Below, piece after piece: positions 6,216-15,047 of a stretch of 64,000 bases of DNA (position 1 is its first letter; the number at the start of each line of letters is the position of its first letter). The translations under genes and the position numbers were made by a program. This DNA is from Pueribacillus theae. GTDB taxonomy: Bacteria; Bacillota; Bacilli; Bacillales; UBA6769. The stretch covers positions 1-64,000 of the forward strand of contig NZ_QCZG01000001.1 of assembly GCF_003097615.1 (NCBI RefSeq), written 5' to 3'. Under the pieces are notes generated by a model. That model did no database searches, was not told where the DNA came from, and worked only from the letters and a program-made list of their open reading frames with translations.

Positions 6216-8084
6216 ATGAAGAAGACGTTAGCTAACTATTCGATGTTCTTCACAGCTACGATTTTATTATGGATAAAAACGTATTTCGTTATTCGATTTT
6301 ATTTTAATATCCCTTTAGAAAATAAAATGCAGCAATTTATTTTAGTTATTAGTCCATTAAGCACAGTGCTGCTGTTTTTAGGCTTTAGTTTATTTTTTTC
6401 TCAAAGACTGCGAAATCGGATGATTTTGCTTATAAGTTTCATAGGTTCTTTCATTCTGTATGCCAATATTGTGTACTATCGTTTTTTTAATGATTTTATT
6501 ACAATTCCCCTCCTTTTCCAAACGAGCAATATGGGAGATTTAGGGAGCAGCGTCTTTGAATTAATGAATTTTACAGATGTTGTGTTTTTCATCGATGTCA
6601 TTATTCTTGCTGTATTAATGAAATTCTTACAAGTCAAACCTGTGCATACGACAAAGAAACAAATTGCGTCCATATTTGCCGCAGCGTTGGCGCTATTCGC
6701 GATTAATCTTGGACTAGCTGAAACAGAGCGTCCGCAATTATTGACAAGGACGTTCGATAGAGAGATGCTCATCAAGAATATCGGAGTGTATAACTATCAC
6801 ATTTACGATATCATTATGCAGTCCCGGGCGAAGGCGCAGAGAGCGCTGGCGGATGGAAGCGAAATCGTAGATATTGAAAACTATGTAAAAGCCAATCGCG
6901 CACAACCAAATGAAAAGATGACCGGGATTGCCAAAAGGAAAAATGTGTTTGTTATTTCTTTTGAGTCATTGCAAGATTTTGTCATTAACAATACGGTTGA
7001 CGGAGAAGCCATCACACCTTTCTTAAATTCTCTTATAAAAGAAAGTTATTATTTCCCAAACTTTTACCATCAAACCGGCCAGGGAAAAACATCGGATTCA
7101 GAGTTTCTGCTTGAGAATTCACTGTATCCATTGCCAAGTGGGGCGGTCTTTTTCACCCATTCACAAAATGCCTATCACGGAACACCTAACCAACTAAAAG
7201 AAAGTGGCTATTATTCTGCAGTTTTCCATGCAAACAATAAAAGCTTCTGGAACAGGGATGTTATGTATGATTCATTAGGCTATGACCACTTTTATGATGT
7301 AGATAGTTATAGTGTTACTGAGGAAAATTCGATTGGGTGGGGGTTAAAGGACGGTCCGTTTTTTGAACAGAGCATAGAATACTTGAAGCATATGCCGAAA
7401 CCTTTTTATTCTAAATTTATTACATTAACGAATCACTTTCCGTTTACATTAGAAGAAGAGGATCAAATCATCCCGCCATGGACATCAAGTAGCGGTACGC
7501 TCAATCGTTATTTCACAACCGTTCGATATACGGATGAAGCGGTAAAAAACTTTTTTGAAAGGTTAAAAGAAGAAGGGCTTTACGAGGATTCCATTTTTAT
7601 TTTATATGGAGACCATTATGGTATTTCTGAAAACCACAATAAAGCGATGAGCCAATATTTAGGCAGGGAAATAACGCCGTTTGAAAGTGCCCAGCTGCAA
7701 AAAGTCCCATTAATCATTCACATTCCTGGGCAAAAGGGGAAAGTCATCGAAACAGTCGGCGGCCAAATTGATTTGAAGCCAACGATCTTTAATTTACTTG
7801 GCATTGATTTGAAAGACGACATCTATTTTGGCAATGATTTGTTTTCAAAAGAACATTCGAATGCTGCTGTTTTTAGAGATGGAAGTTTCATAACAAAAGA
7901 CTTCGTTTATACGAAAGATCTTTGTTATGAAAAGGCGACAGGTATGGAAACAGACATAGAAAAATGTGAACCTTATAAAGAAAAGACCGAACAAGAGCTT
8001 CATTATTCCGATCGAATTATTTATGGGGATTTGCTTCGATTTTTTGATAAGAATAACGGAACGGATGTAAAGGTTAAAAAGTGA
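6216..8084 (+). CDS. yqgS: Lipoteichoic acid synthase family protein (LtaS/YqgS)
   Basis: Membrane glycerol-phosphate transferase that uses phosphatidylglycerol to build or prime lipoteichoic acid. 622 residues. Five hydrophobic segments occupy roughly 1-180, then comes a linker and an extracellular sulfatase-like domain (about 245-600). The nucleophilic Thr lies in the motif TGQGKTSDSEF, with metal-site residues around FESLQ and GDHYG. An AKA sequence (SRAKAQ) just before the domain resembles the signal-peptidase cleavage site of LtaS proteins. The position upstream of the M14 peptidase matches yqgS-yqgT. Whether it is the main synthase or an accessory paralogue cannot be decided here. Confidence 0.92.
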   Translation: MKKTLANYSMFFTATILLWIKTYFVIRFYFNIPLENKMQQFILVISPLSTVLLFLGFSLFFSQRLRNRMILLISFIGSFILYANIVYYRFFNDFITIPLLFQTSNMGDLGSSVFELMNFTDVVFFIDVIILAVLMKFLQVKPVHTTKKQIASIFAAALALFAINLGLAETERPQLLTRTFDREMLIKNIGVYNYHIYDIIMQSRAKAQRALADGSEIVDIENYVKANRAQPNEKMTGIAKRKNVFVISFESLQDFVINNTVDGEAITPFLNSLIKESYYFPNFYHQTGQGKTSDSEFLLENSLYPLPSGAVFFTHSQNAYHGTPNQLKESGYYSAVFHANNKSFWNRDVMYDSLGYDHFYDVDSYSVTEENSIGWGLKDGPFFEQSIEYLKHMPKPFYSKFITLTNHFPFTLEEEDQIIPPWTSSSGTLNRYFTTVRYTDEAVKNFFERLKEEGLYEDSIFILYGDHYGISENHNKAMSQYLGREITPFESAQLQKVPLIIHIPGQKGKVIETVGGQIDLKPTIFNLLGIDLKDDIYFGNDLFSKEHSNAAVFRDGSFITKDFVYTKDLCYEKATGMETDIEKCEPYKEKTEQELHYSDRIIYGDLLRFFDKNNGTDVKVKK

Positions 8085-8090
8085 AACATG

Positions 8091-8117
8091 GAACCCAGCA
8101 TTGGGTTCTTTTTCTTT
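8091..8117 (+). terminator. Terminator after yqgS
   Basis: GAACCCA-GCA-TTGGGTTC is followed by a long T/C tract, 7 bp after the stop. Its position argues against any start of the next gene before 8117. Confidence 0.85.
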
Positions 8118-8165
8118 TTTTCGCTCATATTTATACAAGAGAATGTTTCCCATGGGGGGGATTAT

Positions 8166-9356
8166 TTGGAACTCGTTGTTCAGCGCGGCCATACGTTTTG
8201 GCTTTACAGCCAGTTATTTCAAATTCCTTTACAGCTTATCGTTGACTCAAATAAAGAGGCAGATCCAATGAATCTAAAAATTGGAGAAACGATTAAAATT
8301 CCGGGTTTCATTAGCTCGGCCTATACCATTCAGCCGGGCGATACATTTTGGTCCATTTCATCAAAAAGAAATATTCCTCTGCAACAATTGCTTTTTATCA
8401 ATTCCGGAATTGAACCAACTCACCTCCGGGCTGGCACAACAATTAAATTGCCTATAAGAATTACTTGGAGGCTAATTGATGGGAAAAAAAATTATGATTA
8501 TGAGACACTCGTAAGAGATATTAGAATGCTGCTAACAGTCTATCCATTTATACAACAAGGATCAATCGGAAATTCAGTGATGCAAAAGCAAATTCCTGAA
8601 ATGATTGTTGGAACTGGGCCGAAAAAAGTTCACGTAAACGGTTCTTTTCATGCAAATGAGTGGATAACGACGTCTATTTTGATGACTTTTTTGAACGATT
8701 ATTTATTGGCATTGACGAATCAGACATGCATTCGCAATGTGCCTTCACTTTCGTTGTATGAAAAAACTTTTCTATCGATCGTGCCGATGGTGAACCCGGA
8801 TGGCGTAAATCTTGTTTTATATGGCCCTCCCGATGAGGAACCTTACAAAAGCAATGTTTTGAAATTAAATAATGGAAGCAAGGAGTTCTCAGGGTGGAAG
8901 GCAAATATCAGGGGGATAGATTTAAATAACCAATTTCCAGCAAGGTGGAGTATTGAGAAAGAAAGAAAACCGAAGGAACCGGGTCCAAGAGATTATCCCG
9001 GACAAAAGCCGTTAAGTGAACCTGAATCAATTGCAATCGCTAACTTGACGAAAAGGCGCAACTTTGATCGTGTTTTGGCATTCCATTCTCAAGGAAAAGA
9101 AATTTATTGGGGATTTGAAGGATTTGAACCACCAATCGCTGAAACAATCGTTTCAGAATTCGCGAGAGCAAGTGGATATAAACCTGTACGTTATCTTGAC
9201 AGTTACGCAGGATATAAGGATTGGTTTATCCAAGAATGGAAGAGGTCAGGGTTTACAATTGAGGTCGGGATGGGTGTGAATCCCTTGCCATTGTTACAAT
9301 TTGATGAAATATACTATGATAATTTAGGCATTTTACTTGCTAGCCTGTATATGTAA
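8166..9356 (+). CDS. yqgT: LysM-containing M14-family peptidase (gamma-D-glutamyl-diamino acid endopeptidase type)
   Basis: 396 residues. Two LysM modules (about 3-50 and 50-100; VQRGHTFWLYSQLF and IQPGDTFWSISSKR) are followed by a zinc carboxypeptidase domain of the M14 family. Zinc ligands lie in FHANEW (HxxE) and in the later His of FHSQGKE; substrate-binding Asn/Arg lie in RGIDLNNQF; the catalytic Glu is in FTIEVGMG. The likely role is cleavage of stem peptides in cell-wall turnover or spore germination. TTG 8166 is chosen because a run of G (8154-8160) sits just upstream and the earlier ATG 8088 lies before the terminator. No signal peptide is visible. Confidence 0.87.
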   Translation: MELVVQRGHTFWLYSQLFQIPLQLIVDSNKEADPMNLKIGETIKIPGFISSAYTIQPGDTFWSISSKRNIPLQQLLFINSGIEPTHLRAGTTIKLPIRITWRLIDGKKNYDYETLVRDIRMLLTVYPFIQQGSIGNSVMQKQIPEMIVGTGPKKVHVNGSFHANEWITTSILMTFLNDYLLALTNQTCIRNVPSLSLYEKTFLSIVPMVNPDGVNLVLYGPPDEEPYKSNVLKLNNGSKEFSGWKANIRGIDLNNQFPARWSIEKERKPKEPGPRDYPGQKPLSEPESIAIANLTKRRNFDRVLAFHSQGKEIYWGFEGFEPPIAETIVSEFARASGYKPVRYLDSYAGYKDWFIQEWKRSGFTIEVGMGVNPLPLLQFDEIYYDNLGILLASLYM

Positions 9357-9410
9357 AGATTGTTTTTTCAGAAGTTATTTGACATAATAAGGTTAATTTC
9401 ATATTTTCAA

Positions 9411-9500
9411 AGACTAGGGGTGCGGAGAGCTGAGAAAAAGGAGGTCATCCTTTTACCCTCATAACCTGATCTGGATGGTGCCAGCGGAGGGAAGTCGAGA
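9411..9500 (+). promoter_or_regulatory. TPP (THI-box) riboswitch
   Basis: Contains the conserved aptamer blocks in order: GGGGTGC, CTGAGA, ACCC, AACCTGATCTGG, ATGGTGCCAGCG and GAGGGAA. It precedes thiE and is followed by an intrinsic terminator at 9523-9560, so TPP binding should attenuate transcription of the thi operon. Confidence 0.96.
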
Positions 9501-9522
9501 TGTTTATAACTCGTTGTTTATC

Positions 9523-9560
9523 ACCATAATCCGCTCTCCATGATTATGGTTTTTATTTTT
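9523..9560 (+). terminator. Riboswitch-controlled terminator (expression platform)
   Basis: ACCATAATC and GATTATGGT form a 9-bp stem with a 10-nt loop, followed by TTTTATTTTT, between the TPP aptamer and thiE. Confidence 0.88.
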
Positions 9561-9582
9561 ATGGATGAATGGAGGTATAAAT

Positions 9583-10209
9583 TTGAAAAGATTCAGATTA
9601 TATGTCATTACCGGAGAAGAATTCCATCCATCACGGACGCTTAAAGAAGTGATGCGTGAAGCAATGGAAGGGGGAGCCGACTTCATTCAACTAAGAGATA
9701 AAAAAAGTACAAAAAAACAAGTATTGGAAAAAGCTAAAATGCTGCGGGAGCTAACGAATGAATTTGATGTTCCTTTCATTGTAAATGATCATATTGATGT
9801 TGCATTAGCTGTTGGTGCTGACGGTATTCATCTAGGACAAGACGATCTGCCGTTAGTGGAAGCCCGTAAACTTGTAGGAGATAAAATCATAGGAATCTCT
9901 ACGCATTCGATTGAGCAAGCACGGGAAGCAGAAAGAAACGGTGCCGATTATATCGGGGTTGGTCCCATTTTTCCAACGAAAAGTAAAGAAGATGTCGTTG
10001 AACCTGTTACAGTAAGTTACTTAAGGGAAGTAGCAAACGAAATTAAAATCCCATTTGTCCCTATTGGCGGCATCAAACTGCATAATGTTGATGAGGTGCT
10101 GAATGCCGGTGGCAAAAGTGTATGCGTCATTAGTGAAGTAGTCGGAAGCAGCGATGTAAAAGGTACGTGTGAAGCGTTTATACGAAAAATTAAGGAGTGT
10201 GAAACATAA
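9583..10209 (+). CDS. thiE: Thiamine phosphate synthase
   Basis: Joins HMP pyrophosphate to thiazole phosphate, giving thiamine monophosphate. 208 residues, TIM-barrel. ThiE motifs are present: FIQLRDK near 36, VNDHIDVAL near 72, GIHLGQDDLP near 86, GVGPIFPT near 127, and the phosphate loop GGI. These are poorly kept in the related tautomerase TenI, which is why I choose ThiE. TTG 9583 has GGAGG 8 nt upstream. First gene of the TPP-controlled operon; its stop overlaps the thiS start by one base. Confidence 0.92.
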   Translation: MKRFRLYVITGEEFHPSRTLKEVMREAMEGGADFIQLRDKKSTKKQVLEKAKMLRELTNEFDVPFIVNDHIDVALAVGADGIHLGQDDLPLVEARKLVGDKIIGISTHSIEQAREAERNGADYIGVGPIFPTKSKEDVVEPVTVSYLREVANEIKIPFVPIGGIKLHNVDEVLNAGGKSVCVISEVVGSSDVKGTCEAFIRKIKECET

Positions 10210-10412
10210 TGGCGGTGCTAAGAATTAATGGGGAAGAAGAGCATTTCGATCATGTGAAAACTCTTTTAGATGTCGTAGCGCACTATAAGCTTGAAAATAA
10301 TCTTGTCGTTGCTGAAGTTGATGGAAAGGTGATTGATCGAGAAAGATGGAGCGAGACGGGCATTGAAGATGGAATGTCAATTGAACTAGTACATTTTGTT
10401 GGAGGAGGGTAA
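10209..10412 (+). CDS. thiS: Sulfur carrier protein ThiS
   Basis: 67-residue ubiquitin-fold protein ending in VGGG. The terminal Gly is adenylated by ThiF and carries the thiocarboxylate used by ThiG. Overlaps thiE by 1 nt and lies 5 nt before thiG, so the three are translationally coupled. The thiamine role is secure from the operon. Confidence 0.94.
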   Translation: MAVLRINGEEEHFDHVKTLLDVVAHYKLENNLVVAEVDGKVIDRERWSETGIEDGMSIELVHFVGGG

Positions 10413-10417
10413 ACGAG

Positions 10418-11203
10418 TTGAATGATTCATTCAAAATTGCTGGCGAGGAATTATCATCAAGGCTCTTTTTAGGGACTGGGCGTTTTGCAAATCCGTATAT
10501 TCAAAATGAAGCTATTGCTGCCTCGGGTACAGAAGTTTTAACATTTGCGATCCGAAGAGTCAATCTTGAGCATCCTGAGGAAGATGCAATATTACAGCAT
10601 TTGGAAGGGAAAACTTTTCGATACTTGCCTAACACGTCAGGGGCAAGCAACGCAGAAGAAGCCATTAGAATTGCAAGGCTTGTTCGTGCCACAGGATTAA
10701 GCAATTGGATTAAAGTTGAAATCTGTGCAAACGAGAGAACGCTTTTGCCTGATCCTGTAGAAACGTTAAAAGCGACGGAACAATTGGTTAAAGAGGGTTT
10801 CGTCGTATTGCCGTACACATCAGATGATCCTATTTTGTGCAAACGGTTGGAAGAGGCTGGAGCAGCGGCAGTTATGCCCGGAGCATCTCCAATCGGAACG
10901 GGTTTGGGCATATTAAATCCATACAACTTATCGATTATTATTGAAGAAGCAAGCGTCCCGATTATTATCGATGCCGGCCTTGGCTCTGCGAAGGATGTAA
11001 CCGAAGCCATGGAACTTGGCGCCGATGGCATTCTATTAAATACAGCTGTTGCGAGAGCGAAGGATCCGGTAAAAATGGCGGCAGCAATGAAATTTGCGAT
11101 AGAAGCCGGCAGACTGTCCTACCTTGCTGGCCGAATAGAAAAGAAACGCTATGCAACGGCTTCCAGCACAACGATGGGGTATTTTACCTCTTCATTTCAA
11201 TGA
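10418..11203 (+). CDS. thiG: Thiazole synthase
   Basis: Condenses DXP, dehydroglycine and ThiS-thiocarboxylate to the thiazole phosphate. 261 residues, TIM barrel. Visible motifs: LFLGTGRF near 16, TFAIRRVNL near 42, the substrate Lys in WIKVEI near 94 that forms the imine with [14 protein letters not shown] near 148, and [13 protein letters not shown] near 183. TTG 10418 follows GGAGGAGGG with 7 nt spacing. Its glycine-derived substrate is supplied by ThiO, encoded next. Confidence 0.95.
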   Translation: MNDSFKIAGEELSSRLFLGTGRFANPYIQNEAIAASGTEVLTFAIRRVNLEHPEEDAILQHLEGKTFRYLPNTSGASNAEEAIRIARLVRATGLSNWIKVEICANERTLLPDPVETLKATEQLVKEGFVVLPYTSDDPILCKRLEEAGAAAVMPGASPIGTGLGILNPYNLSIIIEEASVPIIIDAGLGSAKDVTEAMELGADGILLNTAVARAKDPVKMAAAMKFAIEAGRLSYLAGRIEKKRYATASSTTMGYFTSSFQ

Positions 11204-11244
11204 TGCATTGATGACTAAACGATGACTGAGGAAGTGAACATGTA

Positions 11245-12351
11245 GTGGCAAAGGATATTCTCATACTTGGCGGCGGTGTTATCGGTTTGGCAACGGCTTT
11301 CGAGTGCCAAAATCGCGGCCATCAGGTGACCATTCTTGAAATTGCAACGTGCGGAGGACAAGCTTCAGGTGCCGCGGCAGGGATGTTGGCGCCTTATTCG
11401 GAGATGAGTGAGGAGCCTGATGATTTTTTCTTGCTTTCCCATCAAAGCCTGAAAGAGTATCCCGAGTGGCAGCAAGAAATAAAAAACAAGTCTTCCATGG
11501 ATTTTGAGTATGTAGAATCGGGAAGCCTTTATACGATTTTTCATGAAGCTGAACGCTTCCCCCTTCAAACGAGAATGGAATGGCAAAATCAATTCGGTGT
11601 TGAAGCTTCCATTATTGAAAAAAGTGAATTGAAAGAAATGGAGCCTGCACTTTCTGAAGAAATTCTTGCTGCCCTTTATACACCTAGTGAAAGCCATCTT
11701 TATTCACCCGACTATGTTAAAGCATTAAAACAGGCTTGTTTGAATACAGGCGTACAGATTTACGAACATTTAAAGCACGTGGAAGTGATCGGGTGGAAAA
11801 ATGAAGTTCACCTCCGCTCTTATGAAGACAAGCATTTTTTTGCAGATCACCTTATTATATGCAATGGCGCCTGGTCAAAAGAATTGGAAAATAGTTTTGG
11901 CATCGCCATTCCAGTTTTTCCGATTCGGGGGCAAATTTGCTCTTATCGTACTGAGAGCCTAATAAAAAGCTTGGTTTTCTCAAGTCAAGGCTATGTCGTG
12001 TCAAAAGGCAACGGTTCTCTCGTGTGCGGTGCATCAGAAGATATTGCAGGATTTAATGTTGACGTAACAGAAAAAGGAATAAAGAGGCTTGAAAGGTGGA
12101 GCAAAAAACTGCTGCCGGTTTTAGAAACAATGGAAACGAATCACAAGTGGGCTGGGTTGCGGCCGGCAACTCAGGATGGGTTTCCATTAATCGGCCAACT
12201 TTCAAATTATAACCATGTCCAATTCGCCACCGGCCATTATCGAAATGGAATTTTGCTCAGTCCAATTACGGCTAAGGTTGTCGCCGATCAAATCGATGGC
12301 TTAAAAGAGAGAGTACCGTTGCGTTCTTTTTCGCCAGAACGTTTTTCATAG
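11245..12351 (+). CDS. thiO: Glycine oxidase ThiO
   Basis: FAD-dependent oxidase that turns glycine into dehydroglycine for ThiG, the aerobic alternative to ThiH. 368 residues. N-terminal dinucleotide motif ILGGGVIGLATAFE near 6-20, then GQASGAAAGMLAPYSE, which contacts FAD; C-terminal WAGLRPATQDGFPLIG and the ATGHYRNGILLSP flavin motif. GTG 11245 is used as the start. The operon order here is thiE-thiS-thiG-thiO-thiD, whereas B. subtilis has thiO before thiS. Confidence 0.93.
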   Translation: MAKDILILGGGVIGLATAFECQNRGHQVTILEIATCGGQASGAAAGMLAPYSEMSEEPDDFFLLSHQSLKEYPEWQQEIKNKSSMDFEYVESGSLYTIFHEAERFPLQTRMEWQNQFGVEASIIEKSELKEMEPALSEEILAALYTPSESHLYSPDYVKALKQACLNTGVQIYEHLKHVEVIGWKNEVHLRSYEDKHFFADHLIICNGAWSKELENSFGIAIPVFPIRGQICSYRTESLIKSLVFSSQGYVVSKGNGSLVCGASEDIAGFNVDVTEKGIKRLERWSKKLLPVLETMETNHKWAGLRPATQDGFPLIGQLSNYNHVQFATGHYRNGILLSPITAKVVADQIDGLKERVPLRSFSPERFS

Positions 12352-12367
12352 TTGAGGAGGAGATGAT

Positions 12368-13180
12368 ATGTCACTATTTAAAGCTTTAACGATTGCTGGC
12401 TCTGACAGCGGGGGAGGGGCTGGTATTCAAGCTGACTTAAAGACTTTTCAAGAATTAGACGTATACGGCATGAGTGTGATCACAGCCATTACCGCACAAA
12501 ATACGCTTGGTGTCCATGCTGTTTATCCGCAAACAGTGGAATCTGTCGTTGCACAATTAAAAGCTGTAGCTGAAGACTTGAAGCCTGAAGCAGTGAAAAC
12601 AGGCATGCTTTTTTCAAAAGAAATCATTCAAGCAGTCGCTGAGCAAATTGAAAATTATCAACTGAAAAATCTTGTGATTGATCCGGTGATGATCGCAAAA
12701 GGCGGCGGCCAGCTGCTTAAAGATGATGCAATCGATGCCTTGTGTGAGTATTTGCTGCCTAAAGCTACTTTAATAACACCAAATTTACCAGAGGCTATGC
12801 GCATTGCTGATATGAAAAAAGTCGAAACAATAACCGATATGAAAAAGGCTGCGAAACGGATTTATCATTTAGGTGTCAAGCACGTCTTAATTAAAGGCGG
12901 CCATTTAAGCAGTGATCAAAAAGCGATTGATCTTCTTTACGATGGTTCCACCTATTATTCAGTTTCTTCCGATCGAATCGATACGAAGCATACACATGGA
13001 ACAGGCTGCACGTATTCTGCCGCGATTACAGCTGAACTAGCAAAAGGTAATGAATTGTATAAGGCTGTTAACAAGGCCAAGCATTTTATTACGTGCGCGA
13101 TTCGCCATAGTCTTGCGATTGGAAATGGAATTGGTCCAACGAACCACCGTGGCCATAGAATAGAGAATAAAGAAGGCTAA
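12368..13180 (+). CDS. thiD: Hydroxymethylpyrimidine/phosphomethylpyrimidine kinase
   Basis: Phosphorylates HMP and HMP-P to HMP-PP, the pyrimidine half of thiamine. 270 residues, ribokinase fold. Motifs: TIAGSDSGGGAGIQADLK near 8-25, VIDPVMIAKGG near 105, and the anion-hole/catalytic THGTGCTYSAAI near 210. PdxK-type specificity is possible in this family, but the operon fixes the role. ATG 12368 has GAGGAGGAG upstream. Last gene of the TPP-regulated operon, ending inside a terminator stem. Confidence 0.94.
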   Translation: MSLFKALTIAGSDSGGGAGIQADLKTFQELDVYGMSVITAITAQNTLGVHAVYPQTVESVVAQLKAVAEDLKPEAVKTGMLFSKEIIQAVAEQIENYQLKNLVIDPVMIAKGGGQLLKDDAIDALCEYLLPKATLITPNLPEAMRIADMKKVETITDMKKAAKRIYHLGVKHVLIKGGHLSSDQKAIDLLYDGSTYYSVSSDRIDTKHTHGTGCTYSAAITAELAKGNELYKAVNKAKHFITCAIRHSLAIGNGIGPTNHRGHRIENKEG

Positions 13181-13216
13181 ACCAGGAACATCCTTTTTTA
13201 GCCTTTTCTTTTTCTT
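13173..13216. terminator. Bidirectional terminator between thiD and yqzE
   Basis: AAGGCTAA (13173-13180) pairs with TTAGCCTT (13198-13205), with T-rich sequence after. The stop codons of thiD and of the convergent yqzE both lie within the stem. Confidence 0.8.
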
Positions 13217-13380
13217 ACATGGACTAGAATTGCTAAAGGCAAGATGCCGAACCACCGAAATAAGAATGGCTCTCTTTGGTCTTTTTTCTTTCGTTTTAAT
13301 TGTTTCTTTTCTTCTTTTGTTGCAAAAAAGTATTTTATTACCTTTTCTGTCACGTATTCCACGTATTCATTTGGAGACAT
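13198..13380 (-). CDS. yqzE: YqzE family small membrane protein
   Basis: 60 residues, N-terminal PNEYVEYVTEKVIKYF, a very basic middle (KKQLKRKKKDQREP) and a C-terminal hydrophobic segment FLFRWFGILPLAILV. This matches the YqzE family found after comG in Bacillus. ATG 13380 is preferred over the upstream ATG and GTG because AGGTG is then properly spaced. It follows aroK by 24 bp, so it probably belongs to the comG transcript. Function unknown. Confidence 0.8.
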   Translation of the reverse strand: MSPNEYVEYVTEKVIKYFFATKEEKKQLKRKKKDQREPFLFRWFGILPLAILVHVRKRKG

Positions 13381-13404
13381 AAGCATCACCTAGTTATAGC
13401 ATGA

Positions 13405-13914
13405 TCAGAATTTTTCGTTTTTAGTCAATAAATCGGTTATTTTTTTTACTGTTTCCTCAATAGATAAATCGCTTGTATCAATGATATGATTTGCTTCCTT
13501 ATACAGCGGTAAACGGACTTCTAATCGTGATTCAATTTCCTTTCTTTTGTCTCCTGACAGTAAGGGCCTTGCAGTATCGTCCTTTAGCCTTTCAAATAGT
13601 TTATCTGGAGAGCAGTAAAGAAAGAAAGTATTCCCGTTTTTTTTCATGTATGAGCGATTTTCTTCGTTCAAAATGATTCCTCCCCCAGTAGAAACGATGA
13701 CATTCTCTGTTGGAAGCGAATGAAGCGCTTTTGTTTCCGCTTGGCGAAAATACTCCTCACCGTCTTCAGCAAAGATTTGACTGATTGGGCGGTTTTCACT
13801 TTTTATGATTTCTTCATCCGTATCAAAAAAAGGGAGATCCAATTTTTTTGCTAATTCGGTTCCAATCGTCGTCTTTCCGGATCCCATAAATCCTATTAAA
13901 TAGATTGCGTTCAT
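13405..13914 (-). CDS. aroK: Shikimate kinase
   Basis: Phosphorylates shikimate in the aromatic amino acid pathway. 169 residues. P-loop GFMGSGKTT near 8-16, DTDEEI near 32 (Mg/shikimate), STGGGI near 77, and the lid Arg in TARPLL near 114. Its ATG overlaps the comGG stop by 4 nt, so it is translationally coupled to the competence operon. In B. subtilis yqzE follows comGG directly and the shikimate kinase gene is elsewhere. A house-keeping enzyme riding on a competence transcript presumably also has another promoter, which I cannot see. Confidence 0.93.
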   Translation of the reverse strand: MNAIYLIGFMGSGKTTIGTELAKKLDLPFFDTDEEIIKSENRPISQIFAEDGEEYFRQAETKALHSLPTENVIVSTGGGIILNEENRSYMKKNGNTFFLYCSPDKLFERLKDDTARPLLSGDKRKEIESRLEVRLPLYKEANHIIDTSDLSIEETVKKITDLLTKNEKF

Positions 13915-14297
13915 TGTATACCCTCACTCCACTCGCTTATTCTTTTTGTTTCTTTGTCGTATACAAGAAATATTTCTCTTTTTCCCGGTAAATCTGTTGT
14001 TGAAGTTAAAAGAATAACCGTTTCATTTTGATGTTCTTCTGTCACTTTATAAATGACGGAACCGCCCTCAAATGTAAGTTGACCGGCTACCTTTTCTATT
14101 GTATCGGATTTTTCTAAAATAGAAAGCATTTCAAGAGAAGCGCGTTGAAGAAGGGTATCGTGGAGAAAGTAATTTTGTCTTTCCTTTAAAAAGCGGCGAT
14201 CGCTTTCTAAAAGTTCCACCTGGTAAATAAGAATTGCCGCAAAAAGAAAAGCTAGAATAGCGACGATTGGCAAAATAAAGCCATTTTCATTCTTCAT
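13911..14297 (-). CDS. comGG: Competence minor pseudopilin ComGG
   Basis: 128 residues from ATG 14297 (MKNENGFILPIVAILAFLF), chosen for GGTGAAAG upstream; the GTG at 14306 is too close to that site. The N-terminal hydrophobic helix resembles a pilin stem, but the FTLIE prepilin site is absent, as usual for ComGG. Part of the DNA-uptake pseudopilus. Sequence is weakly conserved; the identity rests mainly on operon position. Confidence 0.82.
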   Translation of the reverse strand: MKNENGFILPIVAILAFLFAAILIYQVELLESDRRFLKERQNYFLHDTLLQRASLEMLSILEKSDTIEKVAGQLTFEGGSVIYKVTEEHQNETVILLTSTTDLPGKREIFLVYDKETKRISEWSEGIQ

Positions 14298-14730
14298 TTC
14301 TTTCACCTATTGGCGCAAATTTTCTTTTGAACGTTTTCCCATTTAGGCCTTCAATTTCAATCGTAACGATCTTGCCATTCATCTTAAAAGAAACTGTTTT
14401 TATATTCTGTAATACGATTTCATGGCCGGTGTCTTTCAGTTGGCGCCGTAACAGATTTTGAAAACGTTCGTATTTCGCTATGTCATTATATCGAAAATGC
14501 AAATAGAGCTTGTTATCGATGACTCTTATTTCATCGGCTGAATGTATTTCCCTGCCAATCTGCATGAAAAAGAGTTCTGCCTCCTTTTCGAACGCGGTGC
14601 TTACGTCGGTTTTGAAAAATTGAACAATAAGCGGAAAAAAGAGAACAATGATGGAGAAGACAAAAAGTGAAAAAATGGTTTCAAGAAGTGTAAACCCTCT
14701 GCTGTTTAAATATGGCTGCCTGTTCCGCAT
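14287..14730 (-). CDS. comGF: Competence pseudopilin ComGF
   Basis: 147 residues with a prepilin motif near the N terminus (RGFTLLETIFSLFVFSIIV), cleaved by ComC after Gly. The beta-rich remainder matches the ComGF family in length. Overlaps comGE by 25 nt and comGG by about 11 nt. Minor component of the competence pseudopilus. Confidence 0.87.
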   Translation of the reverse strand: MRNRQPYLNSRGFTLLETIFSLFVFSIIVLFFPLIVQFFKTDVSTAFEKEAELFFMQIGREIHSADEIRVIDNKLYLHFRYNDIAKYERFQNLLRRQLKDTGHEIVLQNIKTVSFKMNGKIVTIEIEGLNGKTFKRKFAPIGERNEE

Positions 14731-15047
14731 TCTTCATAATTCCTTCCGTTTTTTCCTTTCCATTTGATGCAAATTTCTATCACACTTTCTGTGTCTTGAC
14801 GGACAGTTAACAGATAATCTGTACCGTCTTTTGAAATCGGGGATTCTGCGATAGGTTTTTCATTTGTCGTTCGATATTCTTCTAACGTATTTTGTATAAC
14901 CTCATAAGCAAACAATTGCTGCTTAACGGTTTGCCTCTCCTGCAGAACGGTTGTGAAGAGGGGAGCAGTTGCTGCGATGATCATCGTTATCATCGCGAGT
15001 GAAACTGTTGCTTCAATTAACGTAAATCCTTTACAGTTTGCTAACAT
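14706..15047 (-). CDS. comGE: Competence pseudopilin ComGE
   Basis: 113 residues, prepilin motif KGFTLIEATVSLAMITMI at residues 6-23. ATG 15047 has GGGGAGG 5 nt upstream and overlaps comGD by 17 nt. Minor pseudopilin in the ComC-processed complex. Confidence 0.86.
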   Translation of the reverse strand: MLANCKGFTLIEATVSLAMITMIIAATAPLFTTVLQERQTVKQQLFAYEVIQNTLEEYRTTNEKPIAESPISKDGTDYLLTVRQDTESVIEICIKWKGKNGRNYEECGTGSHI

